64,000 nucleotides of DNA from Chelonoidis abingdonii (Eukaryota > Chordata > Testudines > Testudinidae), in the NCBI RefSeq assembly GCF_003597395.2, contig NC_133771.1, positions 140,092,790-140,156,789 of the forward strand, written 5' to 3'. The notes beneath the pieces are model-generated. The model was not told where the DNA came from and made no database searches. It saw nothing but the letters and a program-made list of their open reading frames with translations. Shown here piece by piece: positions 12,383 to 25,373 of this stretch (its first letter is position 1; every line of letters starts with the position of its first letter). The position numbers and the translations under genes are program-made.

Positions 12383-12598
12383 TTTGAGAGCTTGTCTACA
12401 CTGGCAATTAACAGTGCTGCAACTTTCTCGCTCAGGGGTGTGAACCCCACAAAGCATCAGTGTAAACAGTGCCCCAGCACTGGGAGCTATGCCCCTTGTT
12501 GAGGTGTGTTTTTTTAGAGCAGTGGGACCACACAAGGCATGTTAAAACGCTGCTGCAGCAGCGCTTTAGCGTTGCCAGCGTAGACTAGACTTGAGTGT
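12383..12598. mobile_element. Foldback MITE, CTTGTCTACACT family
   Basis: Starts GAGCTTGTCTACACTGGC and ends CAGCGTAGACTAGAC. It shares the CTCAGGGGTGTGAA and GTGTAAACAGTG phrases with the copies at 10,436 and 63,776. Confidence 0.65.
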
Positions 12599-14542
12599 TG
12601 CAACGTCTAACTTTTAGATGCAAAGTCACTTGGTAGAACTAGGCCCTCATGGTCCCTATACAATGCTTGGAGAGTTAGGTGCCTGAGCATGGGATCCACA
12701 AAGCCCAGACACTGAGTGGGATGCCACCTAAGTTGGCTAACAGGAAATGCCAAGAAGTGGGGTGTGGCCTAAGCTCCATCCCTCTCAGTCACTCAGAGGT
12801 CTATGTCTGGGCTGTGCTTGAGATTCACAGCTGTGAATCCTCTCCTGGAGTTAGATGCCTAAGCTGTTTCTTACAAGGTGCTGGTATACACCTGAAATGA
12901 CTGGGGTGGGAGGAGGGGCAGACTCTTATAACTTTTAGCCCAACGGAGCAGGGCCAGCAGAGGCTGTGCTTCCTGGCAGTGTTTTTCCCCATATCTCCCC
13001 ACAAGCCTGCTCAGCTCCCCTGCTGCAAAGCACAGCCTCTGCTAGTGCCACTCCATGCCTGCCCAAAACTTGCAGTTGGGGGGCAGTGCCATTCCCTGCC
13101 CCCACTCCCAAACTACACCCATGTTAAAAAGTGGGGCGTATGTTCCCCTGGCACCATTGCCCCCCACATCAGACCATTCCATAGTCCACACGATAAGAAG
13201 GGAAACCCCACTTCAAATCCCTTGTCCACATCAAATAGAGGAGAGAATTGAACAGGGGGGTCTCCCACATCCTGGATAAGTGCCCTGAACACTGCACTGA
13301 AGAGTAGCAGGGAGATGTTTTCCTTTTCCTCATCCCTGGCTATATTGTATGGGGTTTGGCATGTGTCGCTACCGTTCTTGCAAGAACCCAGCTTAGGTGC
13401 CTGGCTCCAGGAGAAGGTTACTGGTCATGGATCACAAGTGGAGACAGGCGCCTAACTCCATGTGTTGAGTGAGGGTTAGGACATACCCTTCTCCTCAACA
13501 TGGGCTATTTAGGTGGCCTCCAGTCCCAACTACAATGCTGGCTTTTGTGGATCCCCTTCTGAAGCACTTAACTCAGGTTTTGTGGGATTCCACTGGGTGG
13601 AGCTTGGTGCTTACAAGTTAAGCACTGCAACATCTAAATCTCTTTGTGGATTTGAGCTGCTGTCACTAAAGGACTGCACAATTCTATTTCCTGTAAAAGT
13701 GTGGCTAAGAAAGATTTTCAAAACCAGAGGCTGAAAGGTTCCTAAATAAATATTAACGCCCTCAACTGCAGGGGAATTACTCCTATTGTGTATACAGTTA
13801 GGAACATACATAAATCTTTGCAAAGTCAGGGCCCTCTGCACCTTGATATTAGCCTAATTTTCAAACATGCTGGGCACCCAGCAGCTCCCATATCTTTTAA
13901 TGTGAAATCCTGGGTGCTCACCATGTTTGAAAATCAGGCCAGTACCTAGATGCCTAAATATGGATTTAGGAGCCTAACTTTAGGTATTAATTTTTTAAAT
14001 CTTGGCCCACATATTCATCTGAAAATGAGAACTCTGTGGAGATTTTTTACCACAATAATACCTGACTTTTTGATAGCTATTATGAGCAAACTACTGGATT
14101 TTGGATTTTTAGTTAAGATTGTGAAAAGGAATTGTTTAAAAACTCTGACTCCAGTTTTTTAATATTTTATGTACTTTGCAGTATTTTGACTTAGCTGTCC
14201 CTACCTACATTAATGAGTATTTTTACTTTATTGGCACTGAGGCCTTGTCTACATAGTTTGTGTTCTGAGTTAAATCAGTTTAGAAACAGTTTATTTAATC
14301 TGGTGGAACTTTGTGCAGACATTCCTACATTGGTCTTAAAATTGGTTTATCTTAAGTCAATTACAAACTCTCCTATGCTGTTGCAATTGTAGCTGGCAGC
14401 CAAGATAATATTTCTTCTTCCTTTTCCTAATACTGTACACTGTTAATTCAGCTAATATGTCTAATGCAAATTGTCTCAGTTATACTGCTGTAACCCACTG
14501 AAGAAATATGGGATTTCATTGCTGTAAACAAAAGGAAGCTAT

Positions 14543-14836
14543 GGGTACGTCTAGACTACGCGCCGTATCGGCGCGTTAAAATCGATTGCTCTGGGATCGA
14601 TATATCGCATCTAATCTAGACGTGATATATCGATCCCTGAGCGCGCTTATATCGATTCCGGAACTCTACCAACCCCAACAGAGTTCCGGAATCGACATGG
14701 CGAGCCGCGGACATCGATCCCGCGCGGTGAAGACGGGTGAGTAAATCGATTTTAGATATTCGACTTCAGCTACATTATTCACGTAGCTGAAATTGTGTAT
14801 CTAAAATCGATTTTATCCCGTAGTGTAGACCAGCCC
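14543..14836. mobile_element. CpG-rich multi-hairpin MITE
   Basis: A 294-bp element with inverted ends GGGTACGTCTAGACTACG and CGTAGTGTAGACCAGCCC. Its interior is a row of hairpins: 14,559-14,575, 14,593-14,637, 14,652-14,695 and 14,743-14,813. It is unusually rich in CpG and in TCGAT motifs for an AT-rich, methylation-depleted neighbourhood. The target duplication is unclear; a shared TAT on both sides is possible. Confidence 0.7.
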
Positions 14837-16929
14837 TATGGCTTGATACTGAAATATTATCTTCCACACTTACAAAAACATTTTCGGTCCGCTGACATTT
14901 CTTCATCCAATTTTGTGTACATGAGGTTTTTTTGATAGGAGACCAGCGGAAAATTCAATGAGTGAGTCTCTCTCTCTCTTAGCTGATTTAACCTGCTTCA
15001 TGTGCTTGATTTCTTCCTCAGTCAGTGGGATCAATCTGTTATGATTAGTTTTTCAGTTCACCTATTTTTCATAGTTTTCCTTGTCCCTTTTGCTAATGAT
15101 CAAGGGTATTTGTGTTTAAACAATGTGTTTTTTTCCTCGCCACTCATCTTCTCCGTTCCTTTGATCTGGCAATGAATTTATATTGTTTAACTTGTAACAC
15201 TGCCATCTTTCCCATGGCAATCCACTAAAATGTCATTAAGACAAGATTGATTATGATTGCATTGCAAAGATCAAGCAGTCAGTGTGAAGGATGTAAGTCA
15301 AACACAAAGCTTATGACATAAATTTCCTGTCTAACTATGTTGGTTCTTGTACCAGCGTTCTCAGTATTCAAGATTGTCCCAGTCTGAAAATCTCTTTTAA
15401 GAGTTTGTGATTTTTTTCATGCAGCTTCTTTAAGTTGTGATTTTTAGGATCCTTGGCCAGTTTTGTTTACTTTTGCCTATGCATGTGTTGCAATGCACAC
15501 TGCCTTTTTTTTTTTTTTAATCCACCAACCCTGGTGCAATCCTAGTGGTTCGCTACAGTGGCATTCTTCAGAGCAATCATTCATCTATTGTGTTTGATGT
15601 GAACAGATCCAACTGGAATGAAAAGGCCCAGAGGGCTTTGCTCAAACCCCAGTTTCTGGGTAATAATGAATTATTTGAAATATGTCATTTTTCCTTATAC
15701 ACTTTCTGAACACTCAAGTTTTCACTCCTCCTTCTGTCATAGAGGCTCAGGTTATTTTTGTGACATACACTGAATAATTTGATGGGCAGGGGCTGTTTTT
15801 TATATGAGCAATGAGCATAAGGTGGCACTGCTCTGAAACAGTTGTTTTTGTACGTGGAAGCTAGGAATTTAGGCCCCAGGTTGCTGGCTGAACTTGGGCA
15901 ATCATGTCTTAGGATAAGTATTTACTGTCTCACGTGCAGTAGTTATTACTGATGTCTAACAAACATGCATTGTTGTACCTATCCCTCTGGTATTGAACAT
16001 CAGTGAGCCACTATGTAACATCAACTCTACTTGCTTGCATCACTCTTGCCCTGCCTGGGATGTAGGTGTTTTCTTTTAACAGAACAGCAATGGCAGCTGA
16101 AATAAACAGGAATTAGGGTAAAGGTACATGTATGTCTGGAGCATTTACCCACTATAAGTTGTGTTTTTCATGCTTGGCTAATTCTTGCTCCATCCAAAAA
16201 CAATGAAAGGTCTAGCACTGACCTCAGTGGGTGAGATAAGGGTTATATAGTCAGGACAGGCATTTTTCACATAGCACATTGACCAACCAGCTGATGCACT
16301 ATATCACACCATCCACAGTGCCATCAGTAACACTGCTTGCAAAAGTTCAATGGCGTCTAAAGTTATGTGGACAGTAACTCTTAGGAAAGGATAAATGCTA
16401 TAGAGTGTTACAAAGGTGTTTCCACCTCCCGTTAATATAACAGCTTGCACTGTGGAAGGGTGGGGAAGGATATACTTAATTTTTTCCAGAGCTCATAAGC
16501 AAAAGGGACTCAAAACAAGTATTGGTGAAAGCAAGGAACCATCAATTCATTTTCCATATTCCCAAGGATCTTCAGAAAATTTGGAATATGGCTTCTGTAT
16601 TCCCTGCTAGGCAACATAATCAAAGGAAGGGCTATCTAAGAATCGGTATAGGTGAGTTCCTAGATTCCTCAGCTGGGCTATTAATGTTATCAATATATTG
16701 CTGACAACCCTGTGGGCAGAGGACAGACATAAGAGAGTTCTGCAAAAGTTGAAATCCTTGGAGCGCAGACCATCCTTTTTAAATGGAAATCACTGCAAAT
16801 AAATAGCTGGAGCTGGAAACAAGGAGAAATGTTAGCAGGATGGGACCAGTCTGGTCTCTATAGACCTCTCTGAACAGCCAGAGGGTTAGACACAACTGGA
16901 AAGTTTTGACCTACACAAGCTGTGCACAC

Positions 16930-17400
16930 AGGACAACAAGGAGCCTGCACTCATTTACATGGTAAACGGAGGGAGGATTCCTACAAGACTTTGCCCATGG
17001 CTACTTTTCTAAATAATCTCTTATGAGAGACCTATGAAAAGGTTTTAAAAAATCCAGATATGTACGTCTGCCTGTTTCATTCAATATACTCCTTTACTAA
17101 GAGTTTAAAATAACTACCTGCTCAGAAAGGCAGTTTTCCCTTTACTGAAGCCATGCTGATTTAACTCTGTCACACTGCTGTTTAAATACTGCAGTGTTTG
17201 GTTGCATGTGTACTGGATTTTCTGTCTATTTACAGTGGTCGAGAGCAAAATAGTCATCAGCCTGAATCTACAAGAATTACCCAAACCAGGCAGTAGAGCT
17301 GGGATAGTGCCACTATCTATTAAAATTGTCCAGCAGTCACATTTAAAATCCAGTTTACAGTTGCTTATAATCTGGCCAAACTACAACTGTTAGGGTTGAA
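16930..17400 (-). mobile_element. Decayed LINE (CR1/L2-like) reverse transcriptase segment
   Basis: The minus strand around 17,060-17,010 is a degenerate version of the LDFxKAFDxVSH reverse-transcriptase block of CR1/L2 elements, with stops and frameshifts. The flanking sequence resembles other reptile copies of this region. The identification is by eye from a very mutated copy. Confidence 0.45.
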
Positions 17401-19084
17401 ATTTTCTGTAAGAGCAGTGGCTGTCTCTAGACTGAATTGTTTTGCAAAGTTTCAACCAAAATGTTTAATCTGATTCTAAGAACAATGTTAAACAATTCTG
17501 CCAATTTTTTCTTTAAGTGCCCCCATGCTTTGGAGCAGAAACTTGAAATTGGGAAGGGGATAGTCTTTGTGTCAGAGACATGCCTTTTGCTGTTCCAATG
17601 GAAATCTGCACAAATTTGACCAGGTTATCAGCATTTGAAAAATATCAGATTGCACATACTCAAAAGAAACTCATTAGCATTTAACAGCTAAAATCTCCAT
17701 AGATTCAGTTCTCACTGAGCGTTCTCGAGCCCCTCACAGCTTCTATATGTGCCACATCTATAAATCCTGTCCCTACAGAGCAAATGACCCTGCTCCAGCC
17801 TAGAGTTGTTGGGGCTCAGAAGGATTTTCCCTGTAACTGCTGCTGTCACCTGCTCTGGACCACGGTGAGGCTGGGTTCTGGAACTGAGAGCAGGGAGCCT
17901 GTCTCTCCTGTGCTCTCAGTGTGTTGGCACCCAGGCAGCATGGAGGGAGAAACTGCCTGTTTTGAATGTAGAGTGGACAAAAATTGGACCAGGGGAGAGG
18001 GGAAATAGATCAGAAAAAGGTGTCTGGTCAGACTGGGATTTGGAGGGGTAAAGTGGCAGGAGAGAAAGAAACTGAGTTGCTGGGAGGACCAGCAGCCAGT
18101 AGGAGAAGAGATTGGGATTTTCTGGGGAAGATGGGAAATGGAGGATACTGGGAGCAAGTTGGCAGATGGGAAGGACATGGAGCTAGAGGAGCAGGTAGAC
18201 TGGTACTGGCTGGCCAAGGAGACTGGGACTAAGAACCAGTGAATGGGTGCAGGAAGGGAAGACAGATCTGACAACGAGCTGTGGAGAGAACTGGAATGAA
18301 AAGCTTCAGGAGTGGAGCCTGGGACTGGATGTGAATGGGTGAGGAAGAGCCAGGACTGGGACAGGCACAGGAAGAAATGGGGCAGAAGGGGGTCAAACTT
18401 AGGGAGTGCAGGCGAACAGGCAGAAGGGCCTATGACCTCTAGAGGACACTTCCCTCCAGAGCCTGGAACGGAACTCAAGATTCCTGAGTCTCTATTCCTC
18501 TGCAAACCTTCTGGCAAAGTGTGTCTCATCTCCCTCTAATGCTTGTCCACATAGATCTCCACCTACTATGGCTCTCCATTACTCTATTAGCTCGAGTAGC
18601 AGAGGTCTGTGCAGTTGATCTAGCTGTTCCAACCCCGCCGATGACCCTTCTGAGTTTCAATATGATGCCACATGATAGAATTGCCATTTTTTGTTTCCTT
18701 TTTTAAAATACCTAGGAAATGAGACACAAAACTATGTTAAAGAACAGTAAGGTTGGAAAGTCAAATGCTCAAAAGTTAGAAAATGCCTGAATGCCAAACA
18801 GGGGTGCCTGTGCAACCTTAATTTGGCCTTATTGACAGAGATATTATGATAGTATTTACATGGTCATATACTAATTTTTCCACAGAAACCCACACCATTT
18901 AGTGCACAGAATGAACCCACTCTGGAGGATGAGTCACGGATGTGTAATGAAAGAGCCAGTTGTCTGTAGTACCCTGCTTCATTTGTTGCAGAAGTAGCAA
19001 GGTATGTAGCAAATGAGGCAGGAGATTGTAGGAAGAGGAAGGATGATCTCATGGTTAAGCCAGCTGAATACTGCCCTGTAAACT

Positions 19085-19470
19085 TGGATTCTATCACTGA
19101 CTCTGGCCACAGACTTCCTGTGTGATGCTGGGCAAGTCACTTAAACCAGCATTTTCACAGGTGGGCATTAATTGTGTGTTCTTCATTTTCTGGATGTCCA
19201 ACTTGGGACCCAGGGGTCTCATTTGCAGAAGTGCTGAGCTTCAACTAAGTCAATGGGAGCTGTGCTCTTATATAATACTAAGTACTCTAAAAAAAATCAA
19301 GTCCTAGTCAACTCAAATTGGGCACCCAAATAGTGAATACTTTTTACCTTAATCTCTCTGTGCTTCAACTCCCCATCTGTAAAATAGGGCAAATACTACC
19401 CTTTCGCCCTCACAGGGGTATTGTGGAGGTAAATTAATTCATATTGGCAAAGCATTCAGTGATGAGCACT
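19085..19470 (+). mobile_element. MIR-type SINE split by a short insertion
   Basis: The 5' half (19,085-19,145, ATGCTGGGCAAGTCACTTAA) and 3' half (19,350-19,470, CCCCATCTGTAAAATAGGGC) of one MIR are separated by about 200 bases of different sequence. Confidence 0.6.
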
Positions 19471-19533
19471 ACAGAAAAATCCCATGAGGAAATTAATAAT
19501 TCTGTATTCAACAGAGATTTGAATAGTGTACAG

Positions 19534-19876
19534 CAGTGGTGGTCAACCTGCAGCCCACGGGCCGTCAGTGTAATCTGCTGGCGGACGAGAGACGAGAGAC
19601 AGTGTTTATGTTGACTGTCCGCAGGCACGGCCATCCACAGTTCCCAGTAGCTGCGGTTCACCGTCTCCAGCCAATGGAAGCTGCAGGAAGTGGCGGCCAG
19701 CATGTCCCTGTGGCCCACACTGCTTCCCACAGCTCCCATTGGCCAGGAACGGAAAACCACGGTCACTGGGAGCTGCGGGAAGCCATGCTGTGGGCGATCA
19801 ATGTAAACACTGTCTGACGGCCTGCCAGAGGATTACCCTGATGGGCTATATGCAGCCCACAGGTTGCCCACCACTG
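19534..19876. mobile_element. hAT-like MITE, family 3
   Basis: A 343-bp element. The ends CAGTGGTGGTCAACCTG and CAGGTTGCCCACCACTG are inverted, and the flanking octamers GTGTACAG/GTGTGCAG differ at one base. The interior is GC-rich without a transposase. Confidence 0.85.
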
Positions 19877-21336
19877 GTGTGCAGTAAGTAAGGCCTGGTG
19901 CTACACATTGAACTATGATGATAAAATAATACTGAATAGCTGCTCATTAATGGAGCACCATCCACCTGTGCACTGAATGATGCAGAAGTTCTGTGAAAAA
20001 TCATGTAGGTAAAGACAATCAATGCATAAGCCCAAGGGAGCTGAATAAAGGTTGCACAAGCAACCTTACTTCTGGCATTTCCTAACTTCTGAGTGCTTGA
20101 CTTTGCAACCTTAATGTTCCTTTAACATAGTTTTGCGTATATCATATATACATTCCCTCCGTTGAAGTGTTTGTTTGGCAGGGGTAGCTGTAAGATGTTA
20201 TTCTGTTTTATATCACTGTACACGCATGGGCACTATTTGTTCTCCTTATTTCCCTTATTCTGAAATAAAAATAAGACTGAAAAACAAACATTTTGCTCTT
20301 TGTGAATGGCAAAACCTGTAACAGCTGACAATCTGGTAAATGTCAGTACTGGAAGGTTATAAAAGAAACTCTTAATTTTATATTCATCACATTCCTTATT
20401 TTATCTTTTTGTTAAGCTTCTTTTGAAAAGAGACCTACTATGTTTAACTTCTGAAGTCTTGTTTGATCTCTAGAGTATAAAAAAAAAAAATTTCCTCTCT
20501 CTCACTCTCTCAGATCAGGACTCAGATTCCTGCCAATAGAGGCATGATAAGTAAGGAAGCAGAAGCAGCTGATCTACAATGCAAAGAATCGCTTAGTCAA
20601 CAAACAGCCCAGGAATGTTAACAAAAAGTGACTTAAGCCATTTGTGATTAAAAAAAAGTTGTTACATTAAACCTTTTTAAAGTCAAGGTGTTTGGAAAGG
20701 CTAACAGTCAGTCTATAGGTCTTTGCTATAATTATAAAGTTAAGAGGAAATGTGGATCCTCCTTCCTCTCACTACAGTAACTTAATAGCACATCGCTTTA
20801 CAATATGCTACACAAAGAACAAGATTTCTGTCTTAAGGAGACTAGAGTGTATAAAGGCAATATAGGGGACAGTTCAGAGACTAGAGGCATGTATGGTGTT
20901 TGAGAATCAGAGGAGTTTTCAAAAGTTTAGTGAAGGAGAGAAGAGACTGCTTGATATGCTTTAAGTGAGGCATTGTTCAAAGCTTAAGGGGTGGTCTGAG
21001 TTTTATTGTATCTAGGTTCTTATTCTGTGGCACTTAAAACACAATCTGACCTAGACCTCAGGAGTGGATAAAAGAAACAGTAAGGAAAGTAGCTTGTGAA
21101 GACTGAACAGAGAAAGGTGGGCAGAGATGTAAATGATGGCAGAGTTGTGAAGTGCATTGGAAGTGAAGAACAGAAATCTGAATGGTGTATAGAAGACGGG
21201 AAGATTCAGACATGGGAATTATTACAGAACAATCCAAAACCAAAACTCTGCATCCAAAGATCCCTAAACTTATTGACAGTTTAGATCTGAACACCTTTAA
21301 TGTATGGAACGAGACACCCACATAGGATACCCTCCT

Positions 21337-21377
21337 CCAAACTTCTAAATTCATGAGACTTGAATTTAGAAGTTTGG
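21337..21377. repeat. Perfect 16-bp inverted repeat
   Basis: CCAAACTTCTAAATTC and GAATTTAGAAGTTTGG are separated by 9 bases. No surrounding element is recognisable. Confidence 0.9.
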
Positions 21378-23526
21378 ATCTGGAACTGAACTTTGAGTCT
21401 CAGGCATGCATTTGGGTAACATTATGCAAAGCCCTGGTGTGGAACTGCGGTCATGTAAATTGAAGTGCTCTCTCTGGGTTGCAGTTCAGGGGGCTGTACA
21501 TGAATATAAAGGAGATTTCTCATAGCGAGAGCTGGCTACTTAACCCCCCCCCTTTTTTTTAGAAAATCTATTATCCCTTTGTCCAATAGGTGGCACTAAT
21601 AAGTCACTCTAAGACATTTTTTCAAGTTACGAATTTGGGAAGGGAAATAGCTGAATTTAATATAAATCTGCTCTCTCATTTATAGATTTACATGATAAAA
21701 TTATACTTCACAAAGCCTGCTATATGTCTTTCTATATGATAGAAAAGCTGTTCCTATGTTTCATCAGGCCTTGAATTTGGTAAATAAAATGGGTTAAATT
21801 CAGCTCTGGTGTCAGTGGGTGCACACCCTTGATTTAATAGTGCTGCATAAATTTGCATTAAGCTGAATTTGGGCCACAGCTCAGGTTGTGGGGCTCTTAA
21901 AATATTTACATAGTACTTGCTCCAGTAGTTCCACTGCCGCTACTCTCAACAACGCAAGTGGAATTCTCAAGCCAGTCTATTGAATTATGGCTAGTAACAT
22001 TTCTGAATGAAAGATATTTTTAAGAAAAAAAGGTATATAATTTCTCATTAGTATTGCTAAAGTAACAAACAGACTCTATGACAGTCCTTAAGGATTGTGA
22101 TATCCGTGGTGTTCGCTATACCAGTATATACAATTGTACAGAGTTGAAAACACATGTAAAAGTTGATCTGAATGAATGGAAACACTATAAACCACACAAT
22201 ATCAAATTGCAGAGTTTGTTCTCATCTTTTGATAAAAGGATTATTGCAATATAATCAACCATTGCTATTGTGTTTTTTTTTAACATACATCTTCATATAT
22301 CACTGTTTTCGAAAAAGTGTTCTTTGCTTCTGGTAAGACATTACATTTGTTCCTTTTATATAAGCGACTTGGGTAGATGGGCATATAATTGCATTAAATT
22401 GACAAAGCAGATGGGCACAGAATGGACATAGCAAAGGGCCAAATTCTGCTTTGTTACACCAACTCTAGGCTTCTCAGAGTACCTCTGCTGAAGCCAATTG
22501 ACCTATTCTAGATTTATCCTCAGTGTGACTAAGAGCAAAATTTGGCCTATAGGCTAAAAGTGTGATAATTCAGTTTAAACAGAACTTGCTTCCCTATCCT
22601 CGAATGTCTGTAATTAATAAAAGTAGCAACAGCAAATCTAAAAGTCTTACCCATTAACAGAAACAGAAGACTATGGGAGTGAGGAAAGAGAATTCTGTCA
22701 TGTGGCAGAGCAAAACAGTTTTCAGTGCCAGAACTGAGACACTTTAAATGGAGTATTCAGCAACCTGCAGAGCCTAGGGACTACAAAGTCAGGCCACACT
22801 GGGTTCAAAATAGCCAGCCTCAGAAATGTCATCCATCCAACTACTGCTGGATTATATTTCATTATTAACTCACATTGGGGAGTTACTTACTTCCTCAGAC
22901 CAGGAAGCACCTGGGTTACGTTCCAGAAGAATGAATCTTTAAATCACAAGTCAGAAACACTGACATTCAGCTTCCTTTCTCAGGGCCTGATTTGGTGAGG
23001 TGCTGTGTTCTGCAAACTGCCAAGCATCCTCAACTTCCATTGAGAGCAGTGGGGGTATGCACTATCTTCACGGCCTGATTCTGCAAAGAGTAAATGTAGA
23101 TTGACAGTGCTAAGAGCAGCATTGATAACACACAGCCAAGTATCAAAACTAGACAACAGGCCTAATTCTTTTGTCACTCAGGTCATTGGGAGTAGGAGTA
23201 GGCCCAGTGTGTTGAAAATAAAGACCCATTGCTATAGTCTAGAGGGAATAACTTACTTACTCAGGGGAAATACAGAGGTTACTCACCCTGTGCAGTAACT
23301 GAGGTTCTTTAAGATGCATGTCCCTATGGGTGCTCCACTGTAGTTGTGGCAGCACCCTTGTGCCTGGGAACAGAGATCTTAATCAGTAGCGCATGTCAGA
23401 CTGCACATCCACACCTCCTTGTTTCATGCTATACATATAATGCTGTGCAGTCCGACTGCCCCACAGTTCCTTCTCTGCCACAGATTTTATCTTTCATCCC
23501 TGAAGCATAGTGGGGGACAGTGGGTA

Positions 23527-23632
23527 GTGGAGCACTCACAGGGGGACACATCACAAAGAAACTCAGTTACTACACAGGGTGAGTAACCTTTTCTTCTTCA
23601 AGTGAGGTCCCTGTGGATGCTCCACTGTAATT
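23527..23632 (-). repeat. DIRS copy A internal complementary region
   Basis: Bases 23,527-23,588 are the inverted complement of the outer left end (23,275-23,335), sharing the phrases GGAGCAC, ACTCAGTTACT and CAGGGTGAGTAACC. Bases 23,590-23,632 are complementary to the outer right end (about 28,838-28,876, TACAGTGGAGCACC). The two halves sit side by side, which is the known DIRS arrangement used to template the joined ends of the circular intermediate. Confidence 0.7.
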
Positions 23633-23650
23633 GACTATAGAGCAGTGTCC

Positions 23651-24265
23651 CTAATTGGAAGGCTGGGGCTTTGGAGTGGCACTTACTGTGGATGTTAGGA
23701 CAGTGTATCTTAGTAGAGTATCTGATCTGGTGTCCTGAATAATGGCACAGTGATGGCTAAAAGTATTCTCTGATGCCCATGTGGCTGCTTTGTAAATGTC
23801 AGCAATGGGGACGTGGTTGAGAAAGGAAATTAAGATGGAGAGCAAACATGTGGAATGTGCTCTAGTTCCAGGAGGAGGTTGTCAGTTGTGTAGTTGGTAG
23901 GACAGGTATATACAGAGTGAGATCAGTTTAGAAATATGGTGCTTAGAAATGGCTGTGCCTTTCGATCTTTCAGCCATTGAAAGGAATAAGTGTGGCAATT
24001 TTTGGAAAAATTTAATTCTGTCCAGGTAGAAAGCTAATGCTCATGTGACATCCAGGATGTGTAATGTTGCCTCCTGGTGGTTGGCATGTGGCTTTGCAAA
24101 GATGCAGGGAAGGTGAATAGGTTGATTTAGATGGAAAGAGAATGGTACCTTGGGTAAAAACTTTGGATGCGGACATAGCATAACCTTGTCTTTAAGAAAA
24201 ATTATGTATAGGAGATATGCCATAAGTGCTTCAATTTCATCAACCTGTTGGGCAGATAGCAACAA
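23651..24265 (-). pseudogene. DIRS copy A tyrosine recombinase remnant
   Basis: Two minus-strand frames cover the recombinase. Frame 24,041-24,265 contains DKVMLCPHPKFLPKVPFSF. Frame 23,651-23,845 contains HVPIADIYKAATWASENTF, the C-terminal helix of DIRS recombinases with the ADI-KAATW signature. They are in different frames and separated by about 200 bases, so the gene is broken. The internal complementary region follows directly to the left. Confidence 0.7.
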
Positions 24266-25373
24266 GAAATGCTGTTTTCATAGATAAAGGAAGATAGGAA
24301 CATATTGCCATTGGTTTGAACAGAGGTATAGTAAGAGAGCGTATGATAAGGCTGGGGTCCCAAGCCAGTGCTGGATCCTGTATGCGAAGGTAAAGATTTT
24401 GGAGGCCCTTCAGGAATCATTTCATGAGTGGATGGGTGAAGATGGAGTTGCTGCCTAAATCATAGTAAAAGGTCACGATGGCTACCAAATGCACACGAAT
24501 GGAGCTCATGGATAACCCTGATCATTTAAGGTGTAAAATATACTCCAGGATAAGTGATAATGAAGCACTCAGTGTTTTGACCTGATTGGAGGAGCACTAG
24601 GATTGGGATCTAGTCCATTTGTGGAGGTAAGTGCGTCTAGTCGTATTCTGCCTGCTATTCAAGAGTACTTAACTGTTTTTGAACGTGTTATTTCCAAATC
24701 CCAGAACCATGGAGGAGCCACACTTTCAGGTGGAGCAACTGTGGGTTGGGATGGAGGATCCGACCCACATCCTGTGAAAGGAGTCGGACAGAGAGAGACT
24801 GAGGGCATACTGTCATGTGAATGAGGTAGGTGTACCAGATCTCTTATAGCCATGGCAGAGCTATAAGCATCACATTGGCTCGGTTCCCCTGGATCTTGTG
24901 AAGTACTTGTAACAAAAGGGGGAAAGGAGGCAAGGCATAGAGTAACAGCTCATCCCATGTGATGAGGAATGCATCTCTCAGAGATCTGTGTCCTAGGCCC
25001 ACTCTTGAGCAAAATGAGAGCAGGACGAGTTCTCCAGTGTGGCAAAGAGGTCTACAGTGGGGAATCTCTAGCAGCTGAAGATGTGTTGAAGGGCTTATGA
25101 TCGTGGGAGAATCTCCTGCTCAATGAGTCTGCAGTGGTGTTCTGGTGTCCAGGGAGGTATGCGGTTGAGACGGTGATGCTGTGTTAGCTACAGCAGTTTC
25201 ATAATTTCAGAGACTCCGAGCACAGAGAATGGGACCTTGCTCCACTTTGCCTGTTGAATTAGAACGTGCAGGAGATAGTCTGCTATGAATCTGATTGTGC
25301 GATGTACAATCAGTAGGAGAAAGACTGCTCATAGCTCTAGGAGGTTGATGTGTAGGATGGATTCAGTTAAGGA

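Larger units (their letters stand above)
8981..23274. other. Intergenic sequence between GNG4 and B3GALNT2, left part
   Basis: No coding exon was recognised. It holds MITEs (10,436-10,706; 12,383-12,598; 14,543-14,836; 19,534-19,876), MIR copies, a 5S-derived SINE and a decayed LINE reverse-transcriptase stretch. The parts 14,850-16,900 and 19,890-23,270 are AT-rich with nothing I can name apart from an inverted repeat at 21,337-21,377. Confidence 0.6.

Noticed and set aside
23275..23600. Stand-alone foldback MITE at the left end of DIRS copy A
   Set aside because: The inverted pair looked like an independent element, but a third repeat copy beside it and the recombinase remnant to its right fit the DIRS terminal plus internal complementary arrangement better. 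Copy B shows the same layout.
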